From UMGS172 sp964424555 (GTDB taxonomy: Bacteria > Bacillota > Clostridia > Oscillospirales > Acutalibacteraceae): a stretch of DNA of 64,000 nt. Location of the stretch: assembly GCA_964424555.1 (NCBI GenBank), contig CAYRIX010000003.1, positions 1 to 64,000 on the forward strand. The letters run 5' to 3'. Position numbers and translations under genes: made by a program. Below the pieces are notes generated by a model. It saw only the letters and a list, made by a program, of their open reading frames with translations. It made no database searches and had not been told where the DNA came from. Positions 1 to 9,021 of the stretch are shown here, one piece after another (positions within the stretch are counted from its first letter, which is position 1; each line of letters starts with the position of its first letter).

Positions 1-54
1 GCTAACGAGATCGTAAAGGCAAAGGTCGACGCTGACCGTCTTGCTTACAACTGA
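1..54 (+). CDS. 3' end of an unidentified protein (partial)
   Basis: The first 17 codons read as an open frame ending in TGA at 52-54 (residues ANEIVKAKVDADRLAYN). The rest of the gene is outside the window. Codon choice resembles the adjacent highly expressed genes, and the A/V/D/K-rich tail would suit the C-terminus of a helical soluble or exported protein. The family cannot be named from 17 residues. Confidence 0.45.
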   Translation, partial: ANEIVKAKVDADRLAYN

Positions 55-81
55 TCGTAGCTGACAATTAAATGAACTCAA

Positions 82-110
82 GGCAGCCGCCGAATATATC
101 GGTGGCTGCC
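82..110 (+). terminator. GC-rich hairpin after the partial gene
   Basis: GGCAGCCGCC (82-91) pairs with GGTGGCTGCC (101-110) around a 9-nt loop, 28 nt after the stop. The stem is strong but no U-run follows directly, so it may be a weak terminator or an mRNA 3'-end stabiliser. Confidence 0.45.
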
Positions 111-130
111 ACCGAGTGTCTTTGGATTCG

Positions 131-175
131 GTTTGAAAAAGTGCTATTTTTCATAAAAATAGTATTTTTTCAAAC
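131..175 (+). other. Long AT-rich inverted repeat
   Basis: Bases 131-151 pair with 155-175 around a 3-nt loop: a stem of about 21 bp with two G-U pairs and one mismatch. It lies in the 433-bp gene-free stretch 55-487, which otherwise holds a GC-rich hairpin, one promoter and a roughly 200-nt leader. It could act as a back-up terminator or a transcript-end structure. Confidence 0.5.
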
Positions 176-252
176 GGTAATCATAAAGTTAAGCAAAACA
201 TGAAAATTTCACATATATTTTCAAGAATTTTATAAAAAATCTAAAAAATATA

Positions 253-281
253 TTGAAAATTTGTTAATTGTTTGGTATTAT
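253..281 (+). promoter_or_regulatory. Sigma-A-type promoter of the surface protein
   Basis: TTGAAA (253-258), 17-nt spacer, TATTAT (276-281). It predicts a start near 288 and a 5' leader of about 200 nt, which contains a hairpin TTTAAGG/CCTTAAA (389-395 / 405-411). No known riboswitch class was recognised in the leader. Confidence 0.6.
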
Positions 282-487
282 AGTTCTAAGGTATCAGCAA
301 AAGTGCCGTATTTTGACCGCAAGAGGAACGCTTTTTTATTAAAAAGTGGGCTTTTTGAGGTCTGTCGGTGTCTTTTGTAGGTATAAATTTTAAGGTTGAA
401 ACAGCCTTAAATGTACGTTTTTTTCGGCATCTGCGTCGTGCAGATTCCGTTAAAATAGGTGCAATCAATGTAGAAAGAGGTAAGACA

Positions 488-3400
488 ATGAAGACACGTG
501 CAATGAAAAAGGTTTTGAGTTTCATCTGCGTCCTCGCTTTACTGATGTCTGTTTGTGTAGTTTCATTGGTTGGTACAACAAGTGCCGCTACTGACAGCTA
601 TACGCTCAACGTTAACGGCGTAGAGACCACTGAATCACTCGAAGTCGGCGCTGCCCTTCCTGAGCCTGATTCCGGTATCGCAGGAGTCACTTTTGAGGGT
701 TGGTATGACTCCCTTGAATTCGAAAACGAGGTCAAGGTAGCAGGAGATGCTAAGAAGCTTTATGCTAAATTCTCCTCCACAATTTATAATTTTGATGGTG
801 GCAACGGTTACTATGACCCCAACGAAATGGGTGCAGGTTTACCGATCGTTGCAGACCCTACAGATTCCGCTAACAAAGTAATTAGATATACACTTTCCAA
901 CAGCCGCCCCGGTATCTGTTTTGAGACCTATGCAGGCTCGGGCAAGGGAATGGAGCTTCTTTCTGAGCAGGTTGGCGAAGAGACTGTATATACCCAGTAC
1001 GAGATTAGCTTCAGATACTATTTAACCGCCGCTCCCACAGACTCTACAGTTGGCATTGGTGCATACGTATCTAAGGCCGAGGGTATTAGCCAAAATGGTA
1101 ATAAAACAGCCATTCAGAGCACCAAGCTCTCAACTGCAAATGTAGGCGAGTGGAAAACCGCAACCTTTATTGTTAACAATAATAAAGAAAATATTGATAA
1201 AGAGCATACATATCTGTACTTCACAGCATATTATGGTTCTTCTGCTACAAACGGTGCCATTCTTTACATGGACGATATTGTCATTACCAAAATCGTAGAG
1301 AAAGAGTACACATATGTCCAGCTTGACGGAACTGTTGAAAAGCAGGTTGCTACTGCAGGCGATGCTCATCTCCGTGCAAGAGGTGCATATTACCTCGGCT
1401 GGTATGACGAGACCTTGACTATCAGATATGACAATGTTCCTGCTACCGTCACAACTCTTTATGCCAAGTACTCCAAGATCGAGTATGATTTCGAGGACGG
1501 CATGAATGAAATCTACGACCCTAACGGAAATTTCGACTCCGAGGATCTTACGACTTGGGATCTCGTTGCTGATCCCGACGATGCCGATAACACCGTGATT
1601 TCTACTGTGTATAACAAAAAAAGACCCAACTTTGGTCTTAACGGTGCATACGGTGCAAAAGCGGGCTATACCCTTATCAAAGGTCAGGAATACACAATTT
1701 CTTTCAAATATAAGGCTTCGGGTATTACCGATGAGACCGTGCGCGGCTTCACGCTGTACACCTCAAATGAGGCAGGCGTAGGAGGCAACGGTGGCAAAAC
1801 ATCCGTTGTTAAGCTCGATACTGTAGTTAAGAATTCCGATGAATGGGTAGAGGTTACCTATGACTTTACCCCCACAAATGACTTTGTTACGTATCCATAT
1901 TTAGTGTTTACTGTGTACGGCGGTGAGAATAACGACGGTGTAATATACGTTGACGATTTGTGCATCGGACCCAAGGCTCTTCCTGTTTCTACCGATGATG
2001 TCACCATGGATTTTGAGGATGTTGAGGGTGAAGAGTTCAAGTGGAGCGTTGAGTCTGCCAACAACTACACTCCCACCAGCGGTAACGGTTACGTTTCCCG
2101 TGGTGAGATCGTAGAGGAAGAGGATGGCAACAAAGCCTTTGCTATAAAGCATTTTGCAAGCAGAGGCAAGACCTTCTACTTCACAGTAAACGACGGCACC
2201 AAGCAGTTCGAGTCCATCAACTACGGACTTTACACCGTCAGCTTTAAGTATAAGGTTATCCATAGTGAGACCCCGACCTCTGTTGGTATTGCATATGTTG
2301 ATCCCGTAAACAATAAGGTACAGAAGGCTTTCGAGCTTGCTACCTTCGAGAATGAAGATAACACCGATTGGATCGATGTTACCTACACATTCGGTACTGA
2401 CCTCTTTGATATTAATAGTTATACAAGCTTTGGTATTTTTGTCTACAACTCTACTAATGTTCCTGAGTTCAATGTTGACACAGGTCTTGAGACCGCTACC
2501 ACCGTCCTTTTCGATGATGTAGTTGTCAGCACACATGCTGAGGTATCTGAGATGGGCATGATCCGTTTCGATTCTGTCGGCGGTGAAGAAGTTCAGGCAA
2601 TCATTAGACCCGCAATGAAGCCCGTAGGTACTCTTCCTGAGCCCACTAAGTATGGATTTGACTTTGCAGGTTGGAAGTATGACACTACCGACGCTGAGGG
2701 CAATGTAATTTCTCATGATCTTACCGAGACTACTCTTGTTCCCGACTTTGTAACTGATGCTTATGCAACTTGGACTGTTAAGGACGGATTTGTACAGTTC
2801 GATTTCCGCAGCAATGTTGATGAATTCGATGCTAACCAGCCTATCCTCGTAGCAAAGCCCGGCGAGCCTATCCCCAACTTCCCGACCGAGGTGCCTGAGG
2901 CAACCAGTCAGAAGTTCATTGGTTGGTTTACCGACAGAACCTTTAAGGAAATGGTTGATCCCAACAAGGCACCCTCAAAGAGCTGCACTTTGTTTGCAAA
3001 GTGGGAGTCTACCGGTGAGATTATCGACTTCGAGGATTATCCTTCTAAGTGGTTTAAGGATGACGGACGTGGCACGGGCAGTTCCGTTACCGACCGTATC
3101 TCGCTTGTCGAGTTTGACGACGGCAACCACGCATTGTACTACGACTTCACTTCCGGTGACAACCAGTCCAACACCTCTTCGATTGCTGGTGCACAGCTTG
3201 CATCCGGTGACAAGAGATATCAGGCCATCGCAGGTATGGATTATACCATCAAGTTCAAGTACAAGGTCGTAGAGGCTAAGGGCTCCGGCGCAATCGGTTC
3301 TGTTCTCTCTAATTTAGGTCATTTGTGGGGCTCACGTCAGGAGCAGACCGGCCGTATGAATTACGGTAAGGCTGAGGATAAGTGGCTCGAAGGCAGCTAC

Positions 3401-4327
3401 ACCTTTACCGCAATTTTGAATCCCGAGGGCGATCCTACCAAGTGTAACTACATCTCTATCGGATGCTCTAACGACTGTAAGATCTACATCGATGATGTTG
3501 TGGTTATTTGCAGCTACAATGAGATGAATGTATACGGCTCTGCTGTTATCTTTGACACCAACGGTGGTAAAGATATGGAAGTCTTCTCAGGCGATCCCGG
3601 TACAAAGATGGAACTCCCCGATCCTGTACGTTCGGGATACAAGTTCCTCGGTTGGTACACTGATAAGGAGCTCACTACTCCTCTTACCGCAACCACCTTC
3701 GGCGAGGAGACCCTCTTCGTTTATGCTAAGTGGCAGCTCGGTGAATTCACTGAGAGCTTTGAGGAATTCCCTGCAACCGTTAAGCAGCTTGGTGTACACG
3801 GTGCTTACAGCTTCTACACCAGCACAACTACAGGATATGACAAGTCCAATGTCAAGAGCGGCGAGACCTCTCTCTTCCGTAACGGTGCTACCGCTGGCGT
3901 CAAGAACTTCACTATGATGAGAAGCGCTGACCTTGCTCTTAATGTTGGTGATGATTACGTTCTCACCTTCTATGTAAAGCCCACCGCAATCGGTGATGCA
4001 ACAGGTACCATCTCTCTCCTTGATCTGGGTGAATCCTTCACCGGTATCAACTTTGGTACTGTAGGTGACGTTATTGTTAACGTTTCCGAGCTCAAGGAAG
4101 GCGAGTGGAACGAAGTTAAGTTTGAATTTACCGCTGCTTCACAGTATGTCGGTATTTCAACCACCGCCGGCAATGACATGTACTTCGATGATATTAAGAT
4201 CACTCTCAAGGGCTACACAGCTCCTCCGACCGGTGATTCTACTATCAGCCCGATTCTTGTTATAGCTATGGTCATCCTTTCAGCCGGTGCTCTTCTTATC
4301 ACAGGCAAAAAGGTATTCTCCAAGTAA
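488..4327 (+). CDS. Large modular surface protein: InlB-type B repeats plus CBM-like modules, PPTGD cell-wall anchor
   Basis: 1279 aa. The start is ATG 488, preceded by AAAGAGG at 474-480; the longer frame from 368 has no signal sequence at its N-terminus. Residues 1-35 form a signal peptide (basic, then a hydrophobic core, ending near TSAA). The body alternates about 80-residue B repeats ending in LYAKF/LYAKY/LFAKW/VYAKW (ends near 92, 325, 837, 1079) with five 150-170-residue beta-rich modules. Each module closes with a hydrophobic-x-DD-hydrophobic motif (MDDIVIT, VDDLCIG, FDDVVVS, IDDVVVI, FDDIKIT at about 258, 486, 673, 998, 1231), typical of CBM4/9-like galactose-binding folds. PPTGD at 1246-1250, a membrane helix and a KKVFSK tail resemble a sortase signal with P for the first Leu. 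Inferred role: wall-anchored glycan binding or adhesion. No catalytic domain was seen. It is monocistronic, between its own promoter and terminator. Confidence 0.85.
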   Translation: MKTRAMKKVLSFICVLALLMSVCVVSLVGTTSAATDSYTLNVNGVETTESLEVGAALPEPDSGIAGVTFEGWYDSLEFENEVKVAGDAKKLYAKFSSTIYNFDGGNGYYDPNEMGAGLPIVADPTDSANKVIRYTLSNSRPGICFETYAGSGKGMELLSEQVGEETVYTQYEISFRYYLTAAPTDSTVGIGAYVSKAEGISQNGNKTAIQSTKLSTANVGEWKTATFIVNNNKENIDKEHTYLYFTAYYGSSATNGAILYMDDIVITKIVEKEYTYVQLDGTVEKQVATAGDAHLRARGAYYLGWYDETLTIRYDNVPATVTTLYAKYSKIEYDFEDGMNEIYDPNGNFDSEDLTTWDLVADPDDADNTVISTVYNKKRPNFGLNGAYGAKAGYTLIKGQEYTISFKYKASGITDETVRGFTLYTSNEAGVGGNGGKTSVVKLDTVVKNSDEWVEVTYDFTPTNDFVTYPYLVFTVYGGENNDGVIYVDDLCIGPKALPVSTDDVTMDFEDVEGEEFKWSVESANNYTPTSGNGYVSRGEIVEEEDGNKAFAIKHFASRGKTFYFTVNDGTKQFESINYGLYTVSFKYKVIHSETPTSVGIAYVDPVNNKVQKAFELATFENEDNTDWIDVTYTFGTDLFDINSYTSFGIFVYNSTNVPEFNVDTGLETATTVLFDDVVVSTHAEVSEMGMIRFDSVGGEEVQAIIRPAMKPVGTLPEPTKYGFDFAGWKYDTTDAEGNVISHDLTETTLVPDFVTDAYATWTVKDGFVQFDFRSNVDEFDANQPILVAKPGEPIPNFPTEVPEATSQKFIGWFTDRTFKEMVDPNKAPSKSCTLFAKWESTGEIIDFEDYPSKWFKDDGRGTGSSVTDRISLVEFDDGNHALYYDFTSGDNQSNTSSIAGAQLASGDKRYQAIAGMDYTIKFKYKVVEAKGSGAIGSVLSNLGHLWGSRQEQTGRMNYGKAEDKWLEGSYTFTAILNPEGDPTKCNYISIGCSNDCKIYIDDVVVICSYNEMNVYGSAVIFDTNGGKDMEVFSGDPGTKMELPDPVRSGYKFLGWYTDKELTTPLTATTFGEETLFVYAKWQLGEFTESFEEFPATVKQLGVHGAYSFYTSTTTGYDKSNVKSGETSLFRNGATAGVKNFTMMRSADLALNVGDDYVLTFYVKPTAIGDATGTISLLDLGESFTGINFGTVGDVIVNVSELKEGEWNEVKFEFTAASQYVGISTTAGNDMYFDDIKITLKGYTAPPTGDSTISPILVIAMVILSAGALLITGKKVFSK

Positions 4328-4344
4328 TTCCACTTAAATTGCAC

Positions 4345-4380
4345 ACCGCCGTTCTGTTTTCAGAACGGCGGTTCTTTTTA
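4345..4380 (+). terminator. Rho-independent terminator of the surface protein gene
   Basis: ACCGCCGTTCTG (4345-4356), TTTT loop, CAGAACGGCGGT (4361-4372), then a U-rich tail. Perfect 12-bp stem. Confidence 0.92.
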
Positions 4381-4391
4381 TACCTTTTTGA

Positions 4392-4420
4392 TTGACAAAA
4401 GGCAACAACATTAGTATAAT
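4392..4420 (+). promoter_or_regulatory. Consensus promoter of alaS
   Basis: TTGACA (4392-4397), exactly 17 nt, TATAAT (4415-4420). The leader to alaS is only about 45 nt and contains a perfect 14-nt palindrome GTCGCATATGCGAC (4441-4454). There is no room for a T-box leader. Confidence 0.92.
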
Positions 4421-4471
4421 AATAAATTGGAAATTTATATGTCGCATATGCGACCGATTGGAGAAATAATA

Positions 4472-7084
4472 ATGGAATGGATGTCACTTAATACATTAAG
4501 AGAAAAATACCTCTCTTTTTTTGAGAGCAAAGGACATCTGCGTTTGGGTAGCTTTTCGCTTGTTCCTGACAATGATAAGTCTTTGCTTTTGATAAACTCA
4601 GGTATGGCTCCTATGAAAAAGTTCTTCACGGGTGAGGTCACACCTCCAAGAAACCGTGTAACCACCTGCCAGAAGTGTATCCGTACACCTGACCTTGAGC
4701 GTGTTGGTCATACTGCACGCCACGGCACATATTTTGAGATGCTTGGTAACTTCTCATTCGGCGATTATTTCAAAAACGAGGCAATCGAGTGGGCATGGGA
4801 GTTCTTGACTAAGACTCTCGAGATTCCTGAGGAATTGCTTTGGCCGAGTATTTATGAGAACGATGATGAGGCATATGATATTTGGGCAAACAAGATCGGT
4901 GTAAACCCTGCTCACATCGTCCGTCTTGGCAAAGAGGACAACTTCTGGGAGCACGGTTCGGGTCCATGCGGTCCTTGTTCCGAGATCTATTTTGACCGTG
5001 GTATTAAGTACGGTTGCGGAAGCCCAGATTGTAAGCCCGGCTGTGATTGCGACCGCTATATGGAAATATGGAACAACGTCTTCTCGCAGTTCAATAACGA
5101 CGGTAACGGCAACTACACCGAGCTCAAGCAGAAGAATATTGATACAGGTATGGGTCTTGAGCGTTTGGCTTGTGTGTTGCAGGGTGTCGATAACCTTTTC
5201 GAGGTCGATACTGTCCGAAATATTCTTAATGAGGTCTGCCGTATTGCAGGCGTTGAGTATGGCAAGGATGCCAAGAAGGACGTTTCTATCCGTGTCGTTA
5301 CCGACCATGTACGTGGCGCAACATTTATGATTTGTGACGGTGTTTTGCCGTCGAATGAGGGCAGAGGATATGTTCTTCGCCGTCTGCTTCGCCGTGCCGC
5401 ACGCCACGGAAAGCTTTTGGGAATCGACAGAATGTTCCTTTGCGACATTTGTGATAAGGTTATTGGCGAGAACAAGGGCGCATACCCCGAGGTTCTCGAA
5501 AAGAGCGACTATATTAAGAAGATCATCTCAGTCGAGGAAGAAAACTTCGGCAAGACCATTGATCTTGGTCTTAAAATGCTTGAGGATATCACCACTTCAG
5601 GAGATACAATGGTGCTTTCGGGTGCTGACGCCTTTAAGCTTAATGATACCTACGGTTTCCCGATCGATTTAACAAAGGATATCTTAGAGGAAAAGGGCTG
5701 GACGGTTGACGAGGACGAGTTCCACCGTTTGATGACCGAGCAGAAGCAGAGAGCAAGAGATGCTCGCAAGGCTGCTGACGGTGAGTCTTGGAAGAGCGGA
5801 GAAATCAGCTTCGACGGTATTGCCGCAACCGAGTTTTTGGGCTATACCGATGATATCTGCGAGGCAACCGTACTCAGCATCGTTGTCGATGGCGAACAGG
5901 TCGAGTCGGCTGAGGATACCGATGCAATCATAGTTCTTGACAGAACAGTTCTGTATGCCGAGAGTGGTGGACAGGTCGGCGACATGGGTGTTATAGGAAC
6001 AGCCGCTGTTGAGGATGTCAAAAAGAATGCAAGCGGAATTTTTATGCACCACTGCACTGTTGACGGCAAGGTTTCGGTTGGTGATAAGGTAAATGTAACG
6101 GTTGATGTTGAACGCAGAACCGCTATCCGCCGCAATCATACTGCGGCTCACCTTTTGCAGGCAGCATTACGAAAGGTGCTCGGTACACATGTTGAGCAGG
6201 CAGGTCAGTTAGTCAACGAATCGGCAGTGCGTTTTGACTTTACGCATTTCTCGGCTTTGACCTCTGATGAGATAAGGGCAGTTGAGGCTCTTGTCAATGA
6301 TGCGATATTTGCGGCTATTGATGTTGAAAATAAAGAAATGCCTATTGATGAGGCAAAGGCCATGGGTGCAATGGCTCTGTTCGGTGAAAAGTACGGCGAT
6401 GTTGTCCGTGTTGTCAATGTGCCCGAATTCTCGGTTGAGCTTTGCGGCGGTACTCATATTTCGAACACCGCTAAGTTGGGTCTTTTCAAGATAGTTTCCG
6501 AGTCTTCGGTCGCTTCGGGTGTCCGTCGAATCGAGGGTGTGACAGGCCGAGGAGTTTACGAGCTTTTGGGCAAGTTGGATAATGATATCAATGCCGCTGC
6601 CGCTGCTTTGAAGCTTAATAACCCTGCAGAGCTGACTGCAAAGTGCGAACAGCTTAGTGCAGAGCTTAAGGCGGGCGCTAAGGAGATCGAGCGTCTGAAC
6701 TCCAAGCTTGCAGGCTTCAGAGTTGACGAGCTTATCGCCGATGCCGTAGAGGTTGGCAGCATCAAGCTTATCACCGAGTGCTTTGACGGAGTCGGCAGTG
6801 ATACGCTGCGCAGTATGGCCGATAAGATCCGTGACAAGGTGCCTTCGTCCGTTGCTGTTTTTGCTGATATCAACGGTGAAAACGTAACCTTTGCCGCAAC
6901 TGCCGGCAAGGATGCTCAGGCTGCAGGTGTTATGTCGGGTAAGCTGGTATCGGCTGTTGCTGCTGTCGCAGGCGGTAAAGGTGGCGGACGTCCCGATTTC
7001 GCCATGGCAGGTGCTAAGGACTCCTCCAAAGCGGCTGATGCCTTGAAGTCGGCGGCAGAGATTGTTAAGGGTATGCTGAAGTAA
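4472..7084 (+). CDS. alaS: Alanine--tRNA ligase
   Basis: 870 aa, the usual AlaRS length. ATG 4472 follows GGAGA at about 4460 and begins MEWMSLNTLREKYLSFFESK as in Clostridia AlaRS; an upstream in-frame extension from 4427 lies in the leader. Order: N-terminal class II catalytic core with the SLLLINSGMAPMKKFF and CQKCIRTPDL blocks, tRNA-recognition region, editing domain with HTAAH (556-560) and CGGTH (658-662) metal-binding motifs, and a C-terminal DHHA1-type domain with the usual GGGRPDFAMAGAKD motif near the end. It charges tRNA-Ala with alanine and edits mischarged Ser/Gly in the cytoplasm. It is the first gene of a short unit with hinT and a phosphoribosyltransferase. Confidence 0.98.
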   Translation: MEWMSLNTLREKYLSFFESKGHLRLGSFSLVPDNDKSLLLINSGMAPMKKFFTGEVTPPRNRVTTCQKCIRTPDLERVGHTARHGTYFEMLGNFSFGDYFKNEAIEWAWEFLTKTLEIPEELLWPSIYENDDEAYDIWANKIGVNPAHIVRLGKEDNFWEHGSGPCGPCSEIYFDRGIKYGCGSPDCKPGCDCDRYMEIWNNVFSQFNNDGNGNYTELKQKNIDTGMGLERLACVLQGVDNLFEVDTVRNILNEVCRIAGVEYGKDAKKDVSIRVVTDHVRGATFMICDGVLPSNEGRGYVLRRLLRRAARHGKLLGIDRMFLCDICDKVIGENKGAYPEVLEKSDYIKKIISVEEENFGKTIDLGLKMLEDITTSGDTMVLSGADAFKLNDTYGFPIDLTKDILEEKGWTVDEDEFHRLMTEQKQRARDARKAADGESWKSGEISFDGIAATEFLGYTDDICEATVLSIVVDGEQVESAEDTDAIIVLDRTVLYAESGGQVGDMGVIGTAAVEDVKKNASGIFMHHCTVDGKVSVGDKVNVTVDVERRTAIRRNHTAAHLLQAALRKVLGTHVEQAGQLVNESAVRFDFTHFSALTSDEIRAVEALVNDAIFAAIDVENKEMPIDEAKAMGAMALFGEKYGDVVRVVNVPEFSVELCGGTHISNTAKLGLFKIVSESSVASGVRRIEGVTGRGVYELLGKLDNDINAAAAALKLNNPAELTAKCEQLSAELKAGAKEIERLNSKLAGFRVDELIADAVEVGSIKLITECFDGVGSDTLRSMADKIRDKVPSSVAVFADINGENVTFAATAGKDAQAAGVMSGKLVSAVAAVAGGKGGGRPDFAMAGAKDSSKAADALKSAAEIVKGMLK

Positions 7085-7114
7085 TTCTGTAACACTAAAT
7101 AAGGAGAGTACATT

Positions 7115-7453
7115 ATGGACTGTCTTTTTTGTAAAATAGCAGCAGGTGAGATACCGTCGACCAAGATATTTGAGAATGACGATGTCTATGCCTTTGCCGA
7201 TATTGCACCGCAGGCTCCGTTCCATGCGGTAATTATCCCCAAAAAGCACATTAAATGTGCCGACGAGATCACTCCCGAGAACAGCGGTATCATCGCCAAG
7301 ATATTTGAGGCTGTTGCCGCAATTTCCAAGCAGGAGGGTCTCGAAAACGGCTACCGCATCGTCAACAATTGCGGTGAGGACGGTGGCCAGACGGTTGGAC
7401 ACTTGCATTTCCATATGCTGGCTAAACGCTCGCTCGAGTGGCCTCCGGGTTGA
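7115..7453 (+). CDS. hinT: HIT-family nucleotide hydrolase (HinT-like)
   Basis: 112 aa, full length for the family. Starts MDCLFCKIAAGEIPS with RBS AAGGAGA at 7100-7106. The histidine triad HLHFHM occupies residues 96-101, with H98 the expected nucleophile; Cys3 and Cys6 are the common N-terminal pair. Family members hydrolyse AMP-lysine/AMP-amine phosphoramidates and aminoacyl-adenylates. Its place 30 bp after alaS fits a role in clearing aminoacyl-AMP, but that link is inference. Confidence 0.95.
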   Translation: MDCLFCKIAAGEIPSTKIFENDDVYAFADIAPQAPFHAVIIPKKHIKCADEITPENSGIIAKIFEAVAAISKQEGLENGYRIVNNCGEDGGQTVGHLHFHMLAKRSLEWPPG

Positions 7454-7498
7454 TTTCGCCTTTCGTCTAAATAAGTTTTATTTTTGGAGATGACAAAA

Positions 7499-8038
7499 AT
7501 GGATAGATATTATGAAATGAAAATCGCAGGACTTACCCGTAAACTGCCGCTTTGTGCAGTAAACGAGCATCTTGATATTGCAGGTTTCATTATTTTCGGC
7601 GACGTTGAGTTGACGGTTGCTGCTTGTGAAGAATTGCTTAAAAGGGTGAGTGAATTTGATGTAATCGTGACTCCCGAAGCCAAGAGCATCCCGTTGGCAT
7701 ATGAGCTTTCACGTCAGTCAGGAAAGCCTTATGTCGTGGCACGCAAGGGACTCAAGGTCTATATGCGTGACCCTATTTCGGTCGCTGTCACTTCGATAAC
7801 TACTCAGCATGAGCAGCATCTGTATCTTGGAAGTGATGAGGTCAACCTAATGAAGGGCAAGCGTGTGCTTATCATTGATGACGTTGTCAGCACAGGTGAG
7901 TCACTTGAAGCTATGAAAAAGCTGGTTACTGTCGCAGGCGGCAATGTTTCGGATTGCTGTGCTATTTTGGCCGAGGGCGATGCCGCAAAGCGTGATGACA
8001 TCGTATTTCTTGAGCCGTTGCCCCTGTTCTTTAAGTAA
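7499..8038 (+). CDS. Phosphoribosyltransferase (adenine PRTase-like)
   Basis: 179 aa. ATG 7499 is favoured because GGAGA (7486-7490) sits 8-9 nt upstream; an upstream TTG at 7484 overlaps that RBS. The type I PRTase signature VLIIDDVVSTGES is at about 123-135 and binds the ribose-phosphate of PRPP. The length and the segment TPEAKSIPLAYELSRQSGKP resemble Apt, which makes AMP from adenine and PRPP. The spacing to HinT and the terminator after this gene make it the last gene of the alaS unit. Purine specificity is inferred. Confidence 0.8.
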   Translation: MDRYYEMKIAGLTRKLPLCAVNEHLDIAGFIIFGDVELTVAACEELLKRVSEFDVIVTPEAKSIPLAYELSRQSGKPYVVARKGLKVYMRDPISVAVTSITTQHEQHLYLGSDEVNLMKGKRVLIIDDVVSTGESLEAMKKLVTVAGGNVSDCCAILAEGDAAKRDDIVFLEPLPLFFK

Positions 8039-8050
8039 TTCTTTAAGACA

Positions 8051-8084
8051 ACATCTCCCGAAATGGTATCGGGAGATGTTTTTT
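8051..8084 (+). terminator. Terminator of the alaS-hinT-PRTase unit
   Basis: ACATCTCCCGA (8051-8061) and TCGGGAGATGT (8069-8079) form a perfect stem followed by TTTTTT. Confidence 0.93.
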
Positions 8085-8085
8085 G

Positions 8086-8114
8086 TTGAACTGCTATAAA
8101 AGATTTGATATAAT
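8086..8114 (+). promoter_or_regulatory. Promoter of the GH16 pseudogene
   Basis: TTGAAC (8086-8091), 17 nt, TATAAT (8109-8114), immediately after the preceding terminator. The promoter appears intact although the gene behind it is broken. Confidence 0.75.
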
Positions 8115-8148
8115 AAATAAAAACAATGTTTTATCGGGAGGGTTGGAC

Positions 8149-8824
8149 TTGAAGAAGATATTGGCTATCTTGGTTGGATTGATATTCTTTTTTGGCGTAA
8201 TTACAGGATGCTCAGGTAATAACAAAACAGCACAGAATACAGAGTCAAATAGCAGCAGTGTTACCGCAAGTGTAATATCGGTTGAAGATGTAAACTATTT
8301 AGACGCCAACGGTGAGTCGGTATATCGAATAGTCCGACCCTGAATATGATGTTATGGAGTGCTTCGGCAACTCAGAGCATTATCAGGCCAATATCCATTC
8401 GTGGCCCCGTAACGGCGGTTATGATTTTGGTTGGGAGCATATTTCACTTGATAACACATACGGAAACGAAAAACGCTATCGCAGTGTTGACAGCGGTGTG
8501 CCCTTAGGCTATGATTTTCACACCTACGGTATGATGTGGGATAACGAAAAGGTTACATTTACATGCGATGCCGACCCGTTTTTCACCTATGATACCACAA
8601 CTAACGGTCAGGATATTGAGACAAATAATCACAATGTGTGGTTGCGTATTGCAATGAATGTCGGAAGCGCCGCCAATCCCGAACCCGGAATTACCGATAA
8701 TCCTGACGATTGGGTAAATACTAACAAATTCGTTGTGGATTGGATAAATGTATATCAAAAGAACGACGGACTATGTGAATTTAACAAAAAGGTCTTGAAA
8801 CAGATAAAGGTCTTGAAGATGTAA
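8149..8824 (+). pseudogene. GH16 lipoprotein remnant with internal deletion
   Basis: TTG 8149 follows GGGAGG (8136-8141) and encodes a lipoprotein signal (hydrophobic stretch, lipobox ITGC) and the start of the family (VEDVNYLDANGESVYRIVRP), then stops at TGA 8341-8343. The other half continues in another frame from 8336: DPEYDVMECFGNS, the GH16 active-site strand, through to the family C-terminus (FVVDWINVYQKNDG, stop at 8824). Compared with the paralogue at 9022 (RIVRP ends at residue 61, DPEFD begins at residue 434), about 372 codons are missing and the frame is shifted. The short GACCC at 8336-8340 fits both parental contexts, as expected for a deletion at short homology. The 82-nt 3' tail codes a different C-terminus from its paralogues. 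Not expected to make an active enzyme. Confidence 0.88.
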
Positions 8825-8869
8825 AATAAAATTGCAATCACTTCTGCGATATATAAAATGATATTTCAA

Positions 8870-8901
8870 TCACTCAAAGCATTGTCTTTGAGTGATTTTT
8901 T
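8870..8901 (+). terminator. Terminator after the GH16 pseudogene
   Basis: TCACTCAAAG (8870-8879) and CTTTGAGTGA (8886-8895) followed by a T-run to 8901. Confidence 0.9.
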
Positions 8902-8962
8902 GTGGTTTCGACTGTATTTGTTCGATTGTAAGCTAAATATGGGCAAATTCAAAATATTTGTA

Positions 8963-8990
8963 TTGAATTCTCGAAAAAATTTGGTATAAT
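8963..8990 (+). promoter_or_regulatory. Promoter of the GH16 lipoprotein pair
   Basis: TTGAAT (8963-8968), 16-nt spacer, TATAAT (8985-8990), 32 nt before the start codon of the first intact GH16 gene. Confidence 0.75.
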
Positions 8991-9021
8991 TGTAACATGA
9001 ATAACTATCGGAGGTTTGTGT

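Noticed and set aside
1901..2716. 271-aa minus-strand open frame inside the surface protein
   Set aside because: Antisense of a repeat-rich coding region; no start signal.
4421..4471. T-box leader for alaS
   Set aside because: Only about 45 nt of leader, no specifier stem and no AGGGUGGNACCGCG block.
6209..7414. 401-aa minus-strand open frame opposite alaS and hinT
   Set aside because: Antisense shadow of two well-supported genes.
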